From: Methanosarcina thermophila TM-1
GTDB taxonomy: Archaea > Halobacteriota > Methanosarcinia > Methanosarcinales > Methanosarcinaceae
NCBI RefSeq assembly: GCF_000969885.1
Contig: NZ_CP009501.1
Span: 372,001-436,000, forward strand
Length of the DNA: 64,000 nucleotides
Direction: 5' to 3'
The translations under genes were made by a program, and so were the position numbers. Positions 35,570-45,509 of the stretch are shown here, piece after piece (the first letter of the stretch is position 1; each line of letters begins with the position of its first letter). Under the pieces are notes generated by a model, which was given only the letters and a program-made list of their open reading frames with translations, was not told the DNA's origin and searched no databases.

Positions 35570-36514
35570 TTAACGTGCTGCCTGTTTTTTGAATTTATCC
35601 CAGCTCCAGGGCTCGTCGAGGATATTAACGTTAACTTTTTCTATCCCTTCAGCGCTCAGGACTTTTCGCCGGATCTGTTCCTTAAAGTACTCGATCATGG
35701 GGCAGGAGCTAGTCGTCAATACAAGGTTTACATCTACATTTGGACCATCTACGATAACTTCCTTGACCAGTCCCAGTTTTACGATATCCATGCCTACTCC
35801 AGGGTCAATCACTTCTTTTAGTAGGGAATAGATTTGCTCGTCCTTAAGTGCTGCTTCCTGTGTAGTTTTCTCCTCTCTGGAGATTGACTTCTCATGTGCT
35901 TTGAACTGGTCTTCTAATCTGCTCAACCGGTCGAGTATCTGTCCTATAACAATAAGTCCAGGATCAGGAAGCTTATCATGATCCAGCTGCCCTGCTGAAG
36001 GGGATGGACGCGGCTCCGCAATCCTTGCAGGTACTCCCACAACCGTAGCTCCGGGAGGGACTGGTCGGATAACAACCGAGCCAGCACCTATTTTTGCGCC
36101 TCTGCCAACAGTAATTGGTCCGAGCACGGTTGCTCCTGAACCGATAACCACGTCATTTTCAATAGTAGGGTGGCGTTTTTTCTTTTCCAGAGTTGTTCCG
36201 CCCAGCACAACCCCCATGTATATAAGAACATCATCTCCGACTTCAGCTGTTTCCCCGATGACTACCCCGGACCCATGATCTATAAAAACTCGCCTTCCAA
36301 GCTTTGCTCCGGGATGGATCTCAATACCTGTCAACATTCTGGAGATGTGAGAGAGCAAACGAGCCAGAAAATAGAAGTGTCTATTCCAGAGCGAGTGGGA
36401 TACCCTGTGTATCCAGATAGCATGCAAGCCCGGATAACAGCAGATAACCTCAAGCGTAGACCTTGCTGCCGGGTCTTTTTTAAAAACAGTCTCTATATCT
36501 TCTCTGATTCTCAT
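35570..36514 (-). CDS. cysE: serine O-acetyltransferase fused to a MIP18/DUF59 domain
   Basis: The N-terminal 200 residues are CysE: a helical region ([38 protein letters not shown]) followed by a left-handed hexapeptide helix with catalytic [27 protein letters not shown]. It makes O-acetylserine for CysK. After a linker (about 200-235) comes a complete DUF59 domain ([23 protein letters not shown] ... [20 protein letters not shown]), the family of SufT/PaaD/MIP18 proteins that serve Fe-S maturation. A CysE-DUF59 fusion is unusual. ATG at 36514 has GGAAG seven bases upstream. Extension to TTG 36619 would overlap cysK by 8 bp. Confidence 0.9.
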   Translation of the reverse strand: MRIREDIETVFKKDPAARSTLEVICCYPGLHAIWIHRVSHSLWNRHFYFLARLLSHISRMLTGIEIHPGAKLGRRVFIDHGSGVVIGETAEVGDDVLIYMGVVLGGTTLEKKKRHPTIENDVVIGSGATVLGPITVGRGAKIGAGSVVIRPVPPGATVVGVPARIAEPRPSPSAGQLDHDKLPDPGLIVIGQILDRLSRLEDQFKAHEKSISREEKTTQEAALKDEQIYSLLKEVIDPGVGMDIVKLGLVKEVIVDGPNVDVNLVLTTSSCPMIEYFKEQIRRKVLSAEGIEKVNVNILDEPWSWDKFKKQAAR

Positions 36515-36611
36515 TAGTAGTCTTCCGATGTAAGTCCTCATATCAGTCAGCCAGCTGTCCGACGTATGAATAAACCCTTGCCGAGATTTCAGTTTCACAG
36601 TTGCCAGTAAA

Positions 36612-37538
36612 TCAGTCAAACAGGTCAGTGCTCAAATAACGCTCTCCCGTATCCGGCAGAATTACAACAATCGTCTTTCCGCGCATTTCTTCTCTGGATG
36701 CGACCTGAAGTGCAGCCCAGGTAGCAGCCCCTGAAGATATCCCTGCAAGAATACCTTCTTCCTTTGCCAGCCTTCGGGCTGTGGCAGCGGCTTCATCTCC
36801 TGTAACTTTGATAATTTCATCAATCAGCTCAAGCTGGAGAACATCAGGAACAAAACCTGCACCGATTCCCTGGATCCTGTGCGGGCCAGGGCTTCCTCCG
36901 CTGAGTACAGGAGATTCGGCAGGCTCGACTGCAATCGCCTTAAAAGAAGGCTTCCGTTTTTTGATAACACTGGCAATCCCTGTAATAGTTCCGCCAGTTC
37001 CCACGCCCGCTACAATAACATCGGCTTTGCCGTCAGTATCTCTCCAGATCTCTTCGGCTGTTGTCCTTCTGTGAATCTCAGGGTTTGCGGGGTTCTGGAA
37101 TTGCTGGGGTATGAAATAAAGTGCAGGATCGTCGGCAGCCATCTGTTCGGCTTTATTGACTGCCCCCCTCATTCCTTCCGCTCCCGAGGTCAGGACAAGT
37201 TCCGCTCCCAGAGCTTTAAGCAGTTTTCTTCGTTCTACAGTCATAGTTTCAGGCATAACCAGTATAAGATTGTAGCCGCGGGCAGCACAAACGCATGCAA
37301 GTGCGATGCCGGTATTGCCGCTGGTTGCTTCAATAATAGTGGTGCCTTCTTTGATTCTCCCTTCACGTTCGGCTTCTTCGATCATTGCCAGCCCTATTCT
37401 GTCCTTCACACTGCCCATGGGATTGAAGGATTCGACTTTTGCCAGCACATCCGCATGCAGTCCTTTGGTTATGCGGTTTAGCCTGACAAGAGGAGTATTG
37501 CCAATTGTCCAGGTTATATCAGAAAATATCCGACCCAT
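36612..37538 (-). CDS. cysK: O-acetylserine sulfhydrylase (cysteine synthase)
   Basis: A 308-residue PLP enzyme that turns O-acetylserine and sulfide into cysteine. The PLP lysine is in [16 protein letters not shown], the substrate loop is [24 protein letters not shown] binds phosphate, and the C-terminus has [10 protein letters not shown]. Methanosarcina species are among the few methanogens with this pathway, thought to be of bacterial origin. It is the first gene of a cysK-cysE operon. A perfect 16-bp palindrome sits next to its TATA box about 225 bp upstream. Confidence 0.95.
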   Translation of the reverse strand: MGRIFSDITWTIGNTPLVRLNRITKGLHADVLAKVESFNPMGSVKDRIGLAMIEEAEREGRIKEGTTIIEATSGNTGIALACVCAARGYNLILVMPETMTVERRKLLKALGAELVLTSGAEGMRGAVNKAEQMAADDPALYFIPQQFQNPANPEIHRRTTAEEIWRDTDGKADVIVAGVGTGGTITGIASVIKKRKPSFKAIAVEPAESPVLSGGSPGPHRIQGIGAGFVPDVLQLELIDEIIKVTGDEAAATARRLAKEEGILAGISSGAATWAALQVASREEMRGKTIVVILPDTGERYLSTDLFD

Positions 37539-37760
37539 ACTTCTACTGTCTCCTTACCTGCCGTCTTCTGCAACTCATTTCTTCCAGATTCCATGCAGTT
37601 TTTATTCCCCTAAGGTTATATTATAAACTGCCAGTGATGTATGTTTTTTCACTCAAACCTTTTTCAGGCTTCATTACAGTCTACGCATTATACTTCATCC
37701 TGCCTGAAACTTCGAAGTTTTGAGTGCAGTGTTATTGCGGCAGCGGTTGATTCAGAATAA

Positions 37761-37784
37761 ATTCACAATTGTGAATATATTTAA
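37761..37784 (-). promoter_or_regulatory. cysK promoter with CAATTG-centred operator (site A)
   Basis: ATTCACAATTGTGAAT (37761-37776) is a perfect 16-bp palindrome. On the minus strand it directly follows a TATA-like AAATATATT (about 37783-37775), where a repressor would block transcription. The same palindrome recurs at iscS and tRNA-Cys and in degenerate form at the regulator gene. Confidence 0.75.
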
Positions 37785-37857
37785 TGTTAAATATAGTTAT
37801 CGAGAAATTACCTTATTGAAAAGCACATTAAAAACTGGATAGAACTGGTGCCCGGAT

Positions 37858-37919
37858 ATAGAAACCGATAAAGAAACCGATGAAGAAAGCAGTGAAGAAA
37901 CCAATGAAGAAACCGATAA
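37858..37919. repeat. 12-bp tandem repeat downstream of the HTH gene
   Basis: Five imperfect 12-bp units of the form GAAACCGATRAA follow one another just downstream of the HTH regulator stop. They read as E-T-D-K/E on the plus strand but without a gene. They could derive from the acidic repeat-rich 3' end of the regulator. Confidence 0.65.
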
Positions 37920-37928
37920 AAACCGGCT

Positions 37929-38342
37929 TCATTCCTCTGAATTTTCTTTAGAATCTTCTTTATCATCTGTTTGGTTTTCTGCTTTATCGTCTGCTTTATC
38001 TTCTGCTTTATTATCTGTTTGCTCTTCGGCGCAGCCGGTATTGCACTTTTTTTCTATCCCACGGGCACTTACGCAGATTTCACAGATCCTTACTACAAAA
38101 TCAGAAACCTTATTGTCGATCAGATCCTGAGCAAGCTTTTCAATTAACTCCTTCGTCTCGCCCTGAAATTCAATCCTGTATCCTCTTTTTCCTGAGATAT
38201 ACTGGGAAACTGCCGATGGAGCAATCCCAAGCAGCTTTGCTGCTGTTGCCTGTGATTGTCCTCTCTTTACAAGTTCGATTGCGAGACTGGCTCTTATTGC
38301 GGGAACCAGATCCCACACAATCTTCTGACACGGAGTTTCCAT
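37929..38342 (-). CDS. HTH (XRE/COG2522-like) regulator with C-terminal four-cysteine motif
   Basis: A 137-residue protein. A helix-turn-helix (VKRGQSQATAAKLLGIAPSAVSQYISGKRG, about 25-55) is followed by a helical segment and CEIC-x11-CNTGC, four cysteines that could hold an Fe-S cluster or zinc. The last 30 residues are an acidic D/E/K-rich tail. ATG at 38342 has GGATGA five bases upstream and is preferred over ATG 38351. The gene lies between cysK and iscS, divergent from iscS. A degenerate copy of the palindrome found at its neighbours is in its own promoter. I infer that it is an autoregulated sensor of cysteine or Fe-S status. Confidence 0.85.
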   Translation of the reverse strand: METPCQKIVWDLVPAIRASLAIELVKRGQSQATAAKLLGIAPSAVSQYISGKRGYRIEFQGETKELIEKLAQDLIDNKVSDFVVRICEICVSARGIEKKCNTGCAEEQTDNKAEDKADDKAENQTDDKEDSKENSEE

Positions 38343-38363
38343 ATTTATCATCCTTTTTTAATG

Positions 38364-38404
38364 TTTACAATTGAGAAGATATAGCTTAAGTACATATATT
38401 TATT
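38364..38404 (-). promoter_or_regulatory. regulator promoter with degenerate operator (site B)
   Basis: On the minus strand a TATA-like AATAAATATATG (about 38404-38393) is followed by a 14-bp site (plus strand TTTACAATTGAGAA, 38364-38377) that keeps the CAATTG core and matches the consensus palindrome at 12 of 14 positions. It lies about 22 bp before the start codon and suggests autoregulation. Confidence 0.55.
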
Positions 38405-38561
38405 ATCATTATAAAAAATAATAATAAGATTACATAGATAGCGATATAGGAAGCAAAAATCCAGTCAGATGGCTCTGTTTCAAGAGTATCCAGATTACTT
38501 TCGGAAAACCTTTTAAAACCTATTAAAGGTTCTAAAACTTATTAAAGTGCCTTCTTCTCGG

Positions 38562-38617
38562 CATATATGATAAAACTTAAATAGTCACAATTGTTATGGC
38601 TATTCACAATTGTGAAG
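38562..38617 (+). promoter_or_regulatory. iscS promoter with tandem operators (sites C1, C2)
   Basis: Downstream of a TATA-like CATATATGA (38562-38570) are GTCACAATTGTTA (38584-38596) and TTCACAATTGTGAA (38603-38616). Their centres are 19 bp apart. The second abuts the Shine-Dalgarno AAGGTGA of iscS (38615-38621), so a bound repressor would cover both the transcription start and the leader. Confidence 0.75.
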
Positions 38618-38625
38618 GTGAAAAT

Positions 38626-39810
38626 GTGAGCACTGAAAATAAGGCAGTTTACATGGACAACTCGGCTACAACTCCTGTAAGAAAAGAGGTTGTCGAAGCG
38701 ATGCTTCCTTATATGACCGAGAATTTTGGAAACCCTTCTTCAATTTATGAGATCGGAAAAACCTCAAAACATGCAATAAACTTGGCAAGGAAAAAGGTTG
38801 CTGATGCGCTCGGGGCTGAAGAAAACGAGATTTATTTCACATCCGGGGGCACGGAATCCGATAACTGGGCAATTAAGGGAATAGCCTTTGCAAACCGGGA
38901 CAAAGGAAAACACATTATCACCTCTTCTATTGAACACCATGCAGTGCTGCATACCTGCGCCTGGCTGGAAGGGCAGGGCTTTGAGGTAACCTACCTGCCT
39001 GTGGACAAATACGGAATGGTGTCTCCTGACGAACTCAGAAAAGCAATTCGGGATGACACCATCCTTATTTCCATAATGTTTGCAAACAACGAAATCGGGA
39101 CAATCCAGCCTATAAAGGAAATCGGAGAAATCGCTAAAGAGAATCAGATATATTTCCATACGGATGCGGTGCAGGCAATAGGTCATGTCCCTATAGATGT
39201 CAAAAAGCTCAATATTGATCTTCTTTCTCTTTCGGGACATAAGTTCGAAGGTCCAAAAGGTTGTGGAGCTCTCTACATCCGGAAAGGGGTGAAAATAGAT
39301 CCTCTTCTACACGGCGGGGCACAGGAAAGAAAGCGTAGGGCAGGAACCGAAAATGTCCCTGGCATTGTTGGTCTTGGAAAAGCTATAGAGCTTGCAACGG
39401 CTGAAATCGAGGAATCAAACAGAACCCTGCTGAAACTTAGAGATCGCCTTATCGAAGGGCTTTTGAAAATCCCGAAAACCCATCTTAACGGGCATCCTAC
39501 ACAGAGGCTTGCAAACAACGTAAATGTCACATTCGAGTATATAGAGGGCGAATCGCTCCTGCTGCTGTTGAACGCGAAAGGAATCTATGCATCTACGGGA
39601 AGCGCATGTAATTCTTCTTCTCTTGAACCCTCGCATGTACTTACAGCCTGCGGAGTCCCGCACGAAATTATTCATGGCTCGCTAAGACTCAGTCTTGGAA
39701 GAATGAATACCAGCGAAGATGTGGACAGGGTACTTGAAGTTGTACCTGAGATTGTGCAAAAGCTCAGGAATATGTCTCCACTGACTCCGAAAGAGTACAG
39801 GACTCTTTGA
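38626..39810 (+). CDS. iscS: cysteine desulfurase IscS/NifS
   Basis: A 394-residue PLP enzyme that supplies sulfur for Fe-S clusters. It shows VYMDNSATTPVRKEV, the Schiff-base Lys in SLSGHKFEGPKGCGALY, and the catalytic Cys in YASTGSACNSSSLEPSHVL, which is the IscS type with a mobile loop. I place the start at GTG 38626, with GGTGA four to five bases upstream. The in-frame ATG at 38596 lies inside the operator region and would add ten residues that do not belong to the family. It is followed by iscU and nadA. Confidence 0.95.
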   Translation: MSTENKAVYMDNSATTPVRKEVVEAMLPYMTENFGNPSSIYEIGKTSKHAINLARKKVADALGAEENEIYFTSGGTESDNWAIKGIAFANRDKGKHIITSSIEHHAVLHTCAWLEGQGFEVTYLPVDKYGMVSPDELRKAIRDDTILISIMFANNEIGTIQPIKEIGEIAKENQIYFHTDAVQAIGHVPIDVKKLNIDLLSLSGHKFEGPKGCGALYIRKGVKIDPLLHGGAQERKRRAGTENVPGIVGLGKAIELATAEIEESNRTLLKLRDRLIEGLLKIPKTHLNGHPTQRLANNVNVTFEYIEGESLLLLLNAKGIYASTGSACNSSSLEPSHVLTACGVPHEIIHGSLRLSLGRMNTSEDVDRVLEVVPEIVQKLRNMSPLTPKEYRTL

Positions 39811-39957
39811 GAGGCAACAGCAGCAATGCAGGTCGGCAATTGAAAAAGGAAGACCATTTTAAAGATGTTTAAATTGTTTTTTTGAACAGTCAGAAATTGA
39901 GAGAACAGAGTTGAAAAATTGAGAGAATAGAATTGAAATAACACTGGAGGACAGCAA

Positions 39958-40347
39958 ATGGACTACAGCCTTAAAGTAATGGATCATTTCTCAAATCCGA
40001 GAAACATGGGAATCATTGAAGACAGTGATGGAGTAGGAGAGGTCGGAAACGCGAAGTGTGGAGACATAATGAAAATTTATCTCAAAGTTGAGGATAACCG
40101 GATTGTGGATGTGAAGTTCCAGACCTTCGGATGCGGAGCTGCGATTGCGTCAAGCAGTATGGCGACCGAACTTATTAAAGGAAAAACGCTGGAGGAAGCC
40201 TGGAAACTTTCAAACAAAGCTGTTGCCGAGGCTCTTGACGGACTTCCTCCAATAAAGATGCACTGTTCAATGCTTGCAGAAGAGGCGATCCACGCGGCTA
40301 TTAACGATTATCTCAGGAAAAAGGGACTTGAGCCGTGGGATGACTGA
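39958..40347 (+). CDS. iscU: Fe-S cluster scaffold IscU
   Basis: A 129-residue IscU-type scaffold with the three cluster-ligand cysteines in their normal contexts: GNAKCGDIMKIYL, TFGCGAAIASSSMATEL and KMHCSMLAEEAIHAAI. It assembles Fe-S clusters with sulfur from IscS. GGAGG lies just upstream of the ATG. The 147-bp gap from iscS contains a short direct repeat (ATTGAGAGAAYAGA twice). nadA starts 56 bp after it. Confidence 0.96.
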   Translation: MDYSLKVMDHFSNPRNMGIIEDSDGVGEVGNAKCGDIMKIYLKVEDNRIVDVKFQTFGCGAAIASSSMATELIKGKTLEEAWKLSNKAVAEALDGLPPIKMHCSMLAEEAIHAAINDYLRKKGLEPWDD

Positions 40348-40403
40348 TTCCGGTTGTTCCTTCAGTACAGGAATGTGCTTGCAATATAGGGAATAAGATT
40401 GTT

Positions 40404-41318
40404 ATGGAAAACGAGTTACTTATAGAAGAAATAAAAAAACTTAAAGCCGAAAGGAATGCTGTCATTCTTTCTCACTTTTACACCAGGCGTGAAGTTCAGG
40501 AAGTTGCGGACTTTGTCGGGGATTCTCTTTCCCTTTGCAAAGCCGCAGTTGATTCAAAAGCCGATATTATAGTCTTTGCAGGGGTTCACTTCATGGCAGA
40601 ATCGGCATCAATAATTTCCCCTGACAAAGTGGTGCTCTTACCTGTACCCGATGCAGGCTGCCCTATGGCGGATATGATAACTGCGGAGGCTCTGCGGGAT
40701 GCAAAAGAGAAACATCCCGATGCTGCAGTCGTGTGCTATGTGAACAGTTCGGCGGCAGTTAAAGCCGAATCTGATATCTGCTGCACTTCAGCAAATGCTA
40801 TAAACGTGGTAAATTCACTTGAAAGCCAGGAGGTTCTTTTTGTTCCTGATAAAAACCTGGGTGTTTTCGTAGCTCTTCATACCGACAAGAAGATACATCT
40901 CTGGCCTGGATTTTGCCATGTTCACGAGAACATCAGTGATAAGGACATAGAAGAATTAAAAAAACTGCATCCAGATGCTGAATTCCTGGCACACCCTGAG
41001 TGTAGGCCTGAAGTCCTGAGCTATGCAAACGGGATTTTCAGTACTTCAGGAATTATAAAAGAGGTGGAAAGGTCAGGTTCCACGGAATTCATAATAGGAA
41101 CCGAAAGGGAAATTGTTCGAAGCCTGAGAAGGAAATATCCGGATAAGAAATTCTATCCTGCATCCGAGAAAGCTTCTTGCTACAATATGAAGAAAATCAC
41201 CCTCGAAACTGTCCTGAATAGTCTGCAAAACATGGAATATGTAATTCGCGTTCCGGAACACATAAGGGTGAAAGCAAGAAAAGCCCTGAACAGGATGCTT
41301 GAGATCAGCGGGAATTAA
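40404..41318 (+). CDS. nadA: quinolinate synthase
   Basis: The 304-residue NadA condenses iminoaspartate with dihydroxyacetone phosphate to quinolinate for NAD synthesis and needs a 4Fe-4S cluster. It shows ILSHFYTRREVQEVADFVGDSLSL, FAGVHFMAESASI, AGCPMADMI (first cluster Cys), WPGFCHVHE (second), HPECRPEV and SEKASCYNMKKITLETV (third). Its place behind iscS-iscU fits its demand for an oxygen-sensitive cluster. Confidence 0.95.
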   Translation: MENELLIEEIKKLKAERNAVILSHFYTRREVQEVADFVGDSLSLCKAAVDSKADIIVFAGVHFMAESASIISPDKVVLLPVPDAGCPMADMITAEALRDAKEKHPDAAVVCYVNSSAAVKAESDICCTSANAINVVNSLESQEVLFVPDKNLGVFVALHTDKKIHLWPGFCHVHENISDKDIEELKKLHPDAEFLAHPECRPEVLSYANGIFSTSGIIKEVERSGSTEFIIGTEREIVRSLRRKYPDKKFYPASEKASCYNMKKITLETVLNSLQNMEYVIRVPEHIRVKARKALNRMLEISGN

Positions 41319-41440
41319 AACACTGGTAAGGGCTTACTAGCCCTCTTTCCTGACTCTATCGACGCTCTTTTCGCGAAAAGTTATTTCAACAAAATACTTC
41401 CCTCCATTCTCTAATTTGTGGTTTCTTTTTTACAGATAGC

Positions 41441-41488
41441 TTTTTATACTAGCATCACGATTGTGAAGATATAATCACAATTGTGAAC
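41441..41488 (+). promoter_or_regulatory. tRNA-Cys promoter with tandem operators (sites D1, D2)
   Basis: A TATA-like TTTTTATAC (41441-41449) is followed by ATCACGATTGTGAAG (41454-41468) and AATCACAATTGTGAAC (41473-41488), with centres 20 bp apart. The sites cover the expected transcription start of the tRNA that begins at 41508. Confidence 0.75.
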
Positions 41489-41507
41489 ATGTGCAAAAAC
41501 CATAAGT

Positions 41508-41579
41508 GTCAGGATGGCAGAGTGGTTATGCTTCCGGCTGCAACCCGGAATTACGTGAGTTCGATTCTCACTCCTGACT
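41508..41579 (+). tRNA. tRNA-Cys (GCA)
   Basis: A 72-nt cloverleaf. The acceptor stem pairs GTCAGGA with TCCTGAC, the anticodon arm is TCCGG-CTGCAAC-CCGGA with anticodon GCA, and the T arm contains the usual GTTCGATTC. The discriminator base is U, as in tRNA-Cys generally. CCA is not encoded. Two palindromic operators stand in its promoter, and metY follows 83 bp downstream. Confidence 0.96.
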
Positions 41580-41656
41580 TCTCAAAAGGCTGAAATAGAA
41601 TCAAATCCAGAGACTCTGAGAATAGTCTGGCGGGATAAAGAAATATTTTGAGGTAA

Positions 41657-43006
<1,350 letters not shown>

Positions 43007-43008
43007 TC

Positions 43009-44568
43009 ATGGAGTTCTCAGCTCAGAATTCTTCTTATAATAACTATTTTTCTGGAAAAAAAGGCCAGAGCCTGGGAATAGTCCGTTCAATGAACTATGA
43101 AATTCCAGGGATTTTCAGGCTTGAGAGTGGAAAAACCCTGACCCATGTCAGGATTGAGTACGAGATGTACGGGAAGATGAACGAGGATAAGAGCAATGTC
43201 ATCCTGATATGTCATGCCCTTACCGGGGACGCCCATGCTGCCGGATTTCATGAAGGCGACAAAAAGCCTGGCTGGTGGGATATCGTAATCGGTCCGAATA
43301 AAGCTTTTGATACTGAAAAATATTGTATTATCTGTTCAAATGTAATCGGGGGATGCAAAGGCTCTACAGGTCCTTCTTCCATTAACCCTGAGACTGGGAA
43401 ACCCTACGGCATCTCTTTTCCCATAATCACCATAGCAGACATGGTAAACGCCCAGAAGAAACTTATCGAGCATCTTGGAGTAAAACAGCTTTATGCAGTT
43501 GCAGGCGGCTCAATGGGCGGCATGCAGGTGCTTCAATGGACTGTCAGCTACCCTGAAATGGTAAAGAAGGCAATAGCAATCGCAACAACCGCGTCCACGA
43601 CTCCGCAGCAGATTGCGTTTGGGGCAATAGGTAGGAAAGCCATAACTGACGACCCAAAATGGAATGGGGGGGATTATTACGGAAAGGAAATTCCTGCACA
43701 GGGTCTTGCACTTGCCCGTATGATAGGCCACATCACATACTTAAGCGATGCTTCAATGCAAAAGAAGTTCGGGAGGGCTCAATTGGCTGAAACAGGTCAG
43801 GATCTATCAAAAATTTCTTCCGAAACTTCTTCTGAAACTTTCTCTGATAGCTTCTCGAATTTCCAAGTCGAGAGCTACCTGAATCATCAGGGTGATACTT
43901 TTACTAAGCGTTTTGATGCCAATTCTTATCTTTATATTACAAAAGCCGTGGATTTCTTTGACCTCTCAAAGAACGGATCCCTTATAGAGGGTCTTTCCGG
44001 GGTCAAAGCGAAATATCTCGTAATCGCCATAACCTCAGACTGGCTTTATCCCCCTTACCAGTCTCAGGAAATTGTTTCTGCTCTTACTGCAAACGGGGTT
44101 GATGCCAGATACGAGGAGATCAGGTCCCAGTACGGGCATGATGCTTTTCTGCTTGAGGAGGGGCAGCTCAACTACCTTATAAGGAGCTTTCTCTCACAGG
44201 TTCTTGTAAGTGACATTATGAGCCCGAATTTCTATTCCATTTCCAGAGATGAGACTCTGGAGAATGCCTCAATGCTCATGGTAAAAAAGAAAGTAAACCA
44301 TCTGCCTGTCGTATCCGAAGACGGAAAGCTTGAAGGCATAGTAACCTCCTGGGATATCACAAAAGCCGTTGCCTGCAAGATCACGGAACTGGATGAGATA
44401 ATCACTCGCGATGTAAAATATGTGTACGCAGGCGAAAAAATCGAGGTCGCCTCCTCAATAATGGAAGATTACTCGATTTCCGCGCTTCCGGTAATTGATT
44501 CAGAAAACCGGGTCATAGGCATGGTTACAAGTGAAAGCATAAGCGCCCTTATCGGAAGGTACAGTTAA
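43009..44568 (+). CDS. metX: homoserine O-acetyltransferase with C-terminal CBS pair
   Basis: A 519-residue fusion. Residues about 25-400 are the MetX alpha/beta hydrolase: CHALTGDAHAAG, GGCKGSTGPSSINPETGKPYG, the nucleophile Ser in AVAGGSMGGMQVLQW, Asp in AITSDWLYPPYQ and His in SQYGHDAFLLEEG. Residues about 400-519 are two CBS motifs (VSDIMSPNFYSISRDETLENAS and ITRDVKYVYAGEKIEVASSIM), which often bind adenosyl ligands and could give SAM/AMP feedback control. A Ser-rich insertion (around 265-300) breaks the catalytic domain. ATG 43009 overlaps the end of metY. Confidence 0.93.
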   Translation: MEFSAQNSSYNNYFSGKKGQSLGIVRSMNYEIPGIFRLESGKTLTHVRIEYEMYGKMNEDKSNVILICHALTGDAHAAGFHEGDKKPGWWDIVIGPNKAFDTEKYCIICSNVIGGCKGSTGPSSINPETGKPYGISFPIITIADMVNAQKKLIEHLGVKQLYAVAGGSMGGMQVLQWTVSYPEMVKKAIAIATTASTTPQQIAFGAIGRKAITDDPKWNGGDYYGKEIPAQGLALARMIGHITYLSDASMQKKFGRAQLAETGQDLSKISSETSSETFSDSFSNFQVESYLNHQGDTFTKRFDANSYLYITKAVDFFDLSKNGSLIEGLSGVKAKYLVIAITSDWLYPPYQSQEIVSALTANGVDARYEEIRSQYGHDAFLLEEGQLNYLIRSFLSQVLVSDIMSPNFYSISRDETLENASMLMVKKKVNHLPVVSEDGKLEGIVTSWDITKAVACKITELDEIITRDVKYVYAGEKIEVASSIMEDYSISALPVIDSENRVIGMVTSESISALIGRYS

Positions 44569-44625
44569 ACAGGAAAATTTTAATTATATTTAGTAAAGAG
44601 TATTGAAGCAAAACAAAGTTTAACC

Positions 44626-45372
44626 TTATTTACAGGCTTTAAATTGTAAGCTTTCTACAGGTAGCCCATTATATTTTCTTTTACTTATATCCAGATCTTC
44701 ATTCAGGATTTCAACGGAAAATCCAACTTTTTTCAAAAGGGCTAGATACTCTTCTTTAAGCAAAGCACCTGCGACACAGCCTGCAAGTAAGTCTTTATTG
44801 TTTCTCAAATCCTCTGGAAGCTCAGCCAGCAGAACCGTGTCCGAAATATACATTGCACCTCCTGGCTTCAAAACCCTGAAGGCTTCCCTAAAAACTTTTT
44901 CTTTGTCTGGAGCCAGGTTAATTACACAATTGCTAATAATAACATCTACTGACTCACTCTCAACAGGCAGGTCTTCAATATCTCCAAGCCGAAACTCGAC
45001 ATTTGAATAACCATATTTCAGGGCATTTGCCTGCGCCTTTTCAATCATGGCCTGAGTCATATCAACTCCGATTACTTTTCCTGAGCTTCCTATTTTTTGT
45101 GCAGCAAGGAAGCAATCAAATCCTGCACCTGAGCCAAGGTCAAGAACAATATCTCCTGCTTTAAGTTCTGAAAAAGCTACGGGGTTACCACAACCAAGAC
45201 CAAGATTAGCGTCCGGGACAGCTTTAAGATCATCTTCAGAATAACCAATAGATTTTGAGAGATCTATAACATCTGAATCCTCGCAGCATCTGCTAGAACA
45301 GCAGGATCCGCCTACCATTGCAATTTTCCCATATTTTTCTTTAATTACCTGCTTTTTTTCATTTGCATCCAT
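44626..45372 (-). CDS. arsM: arsenite S-adenosylmethionine methyltransferase
   Basis: A 248-residue ArsM. The N-terminal cysteine cluster ([14 protein letters not shown]) is followed by [35 protein letters not shown] with the SAM motif, then [27 protein letters not shown] and [13 protein letters not shown], whose cysteines bind As(III) in the family. It methylates trivalent arsenic. It lies 137 bp downstream of acr3 on the same strand and probably belongs to the arsR-acr3-arsM module. Confidence 0.95.
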   Translation of the reverse strand: MDANEKKQVIKEKYGKIAMVGGSCCSSRCCEDSDVIDLSKSIGYSEDDLKAVPDANLGLGCGNPVAFSELKAGDIVLDLGSGAGFDCFLAAQKIGSSGKVIGVDMTQAMIEKAQANALKYGYSNVEFRLGDIEDLPVESESVDVIISNCVINLAPDKEKVFREAFRVLKPGGAMYISDTVLLAELPEDLRNNKDLLAGCVAGALLKEEYLALLKKVGFSVEILNEDLDISKRKYNGLPVESLQFKACK

Positions 45373-45509
45373 AATTTGTCAACGCCTGAGAATTGAATAT
45401 GCACCTATTGATTAGATTTGCAGTTCTTTTTAGATTGTTTATTCAGAAAATCACTCTCATCTCACTCCCATAATCAGGAGATTTGTTTCCACAGGTGGAT
45501 GAGGTAAGG

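Noticed and set aside
38596-38625. longer iscS start at ATG 38596
   Set aside because: It lies inside the operator pair, has no Shine-Dalgarno sequence and adds ten residues foreign to the family; GTG 38626 has GGTGA at proper spacing.
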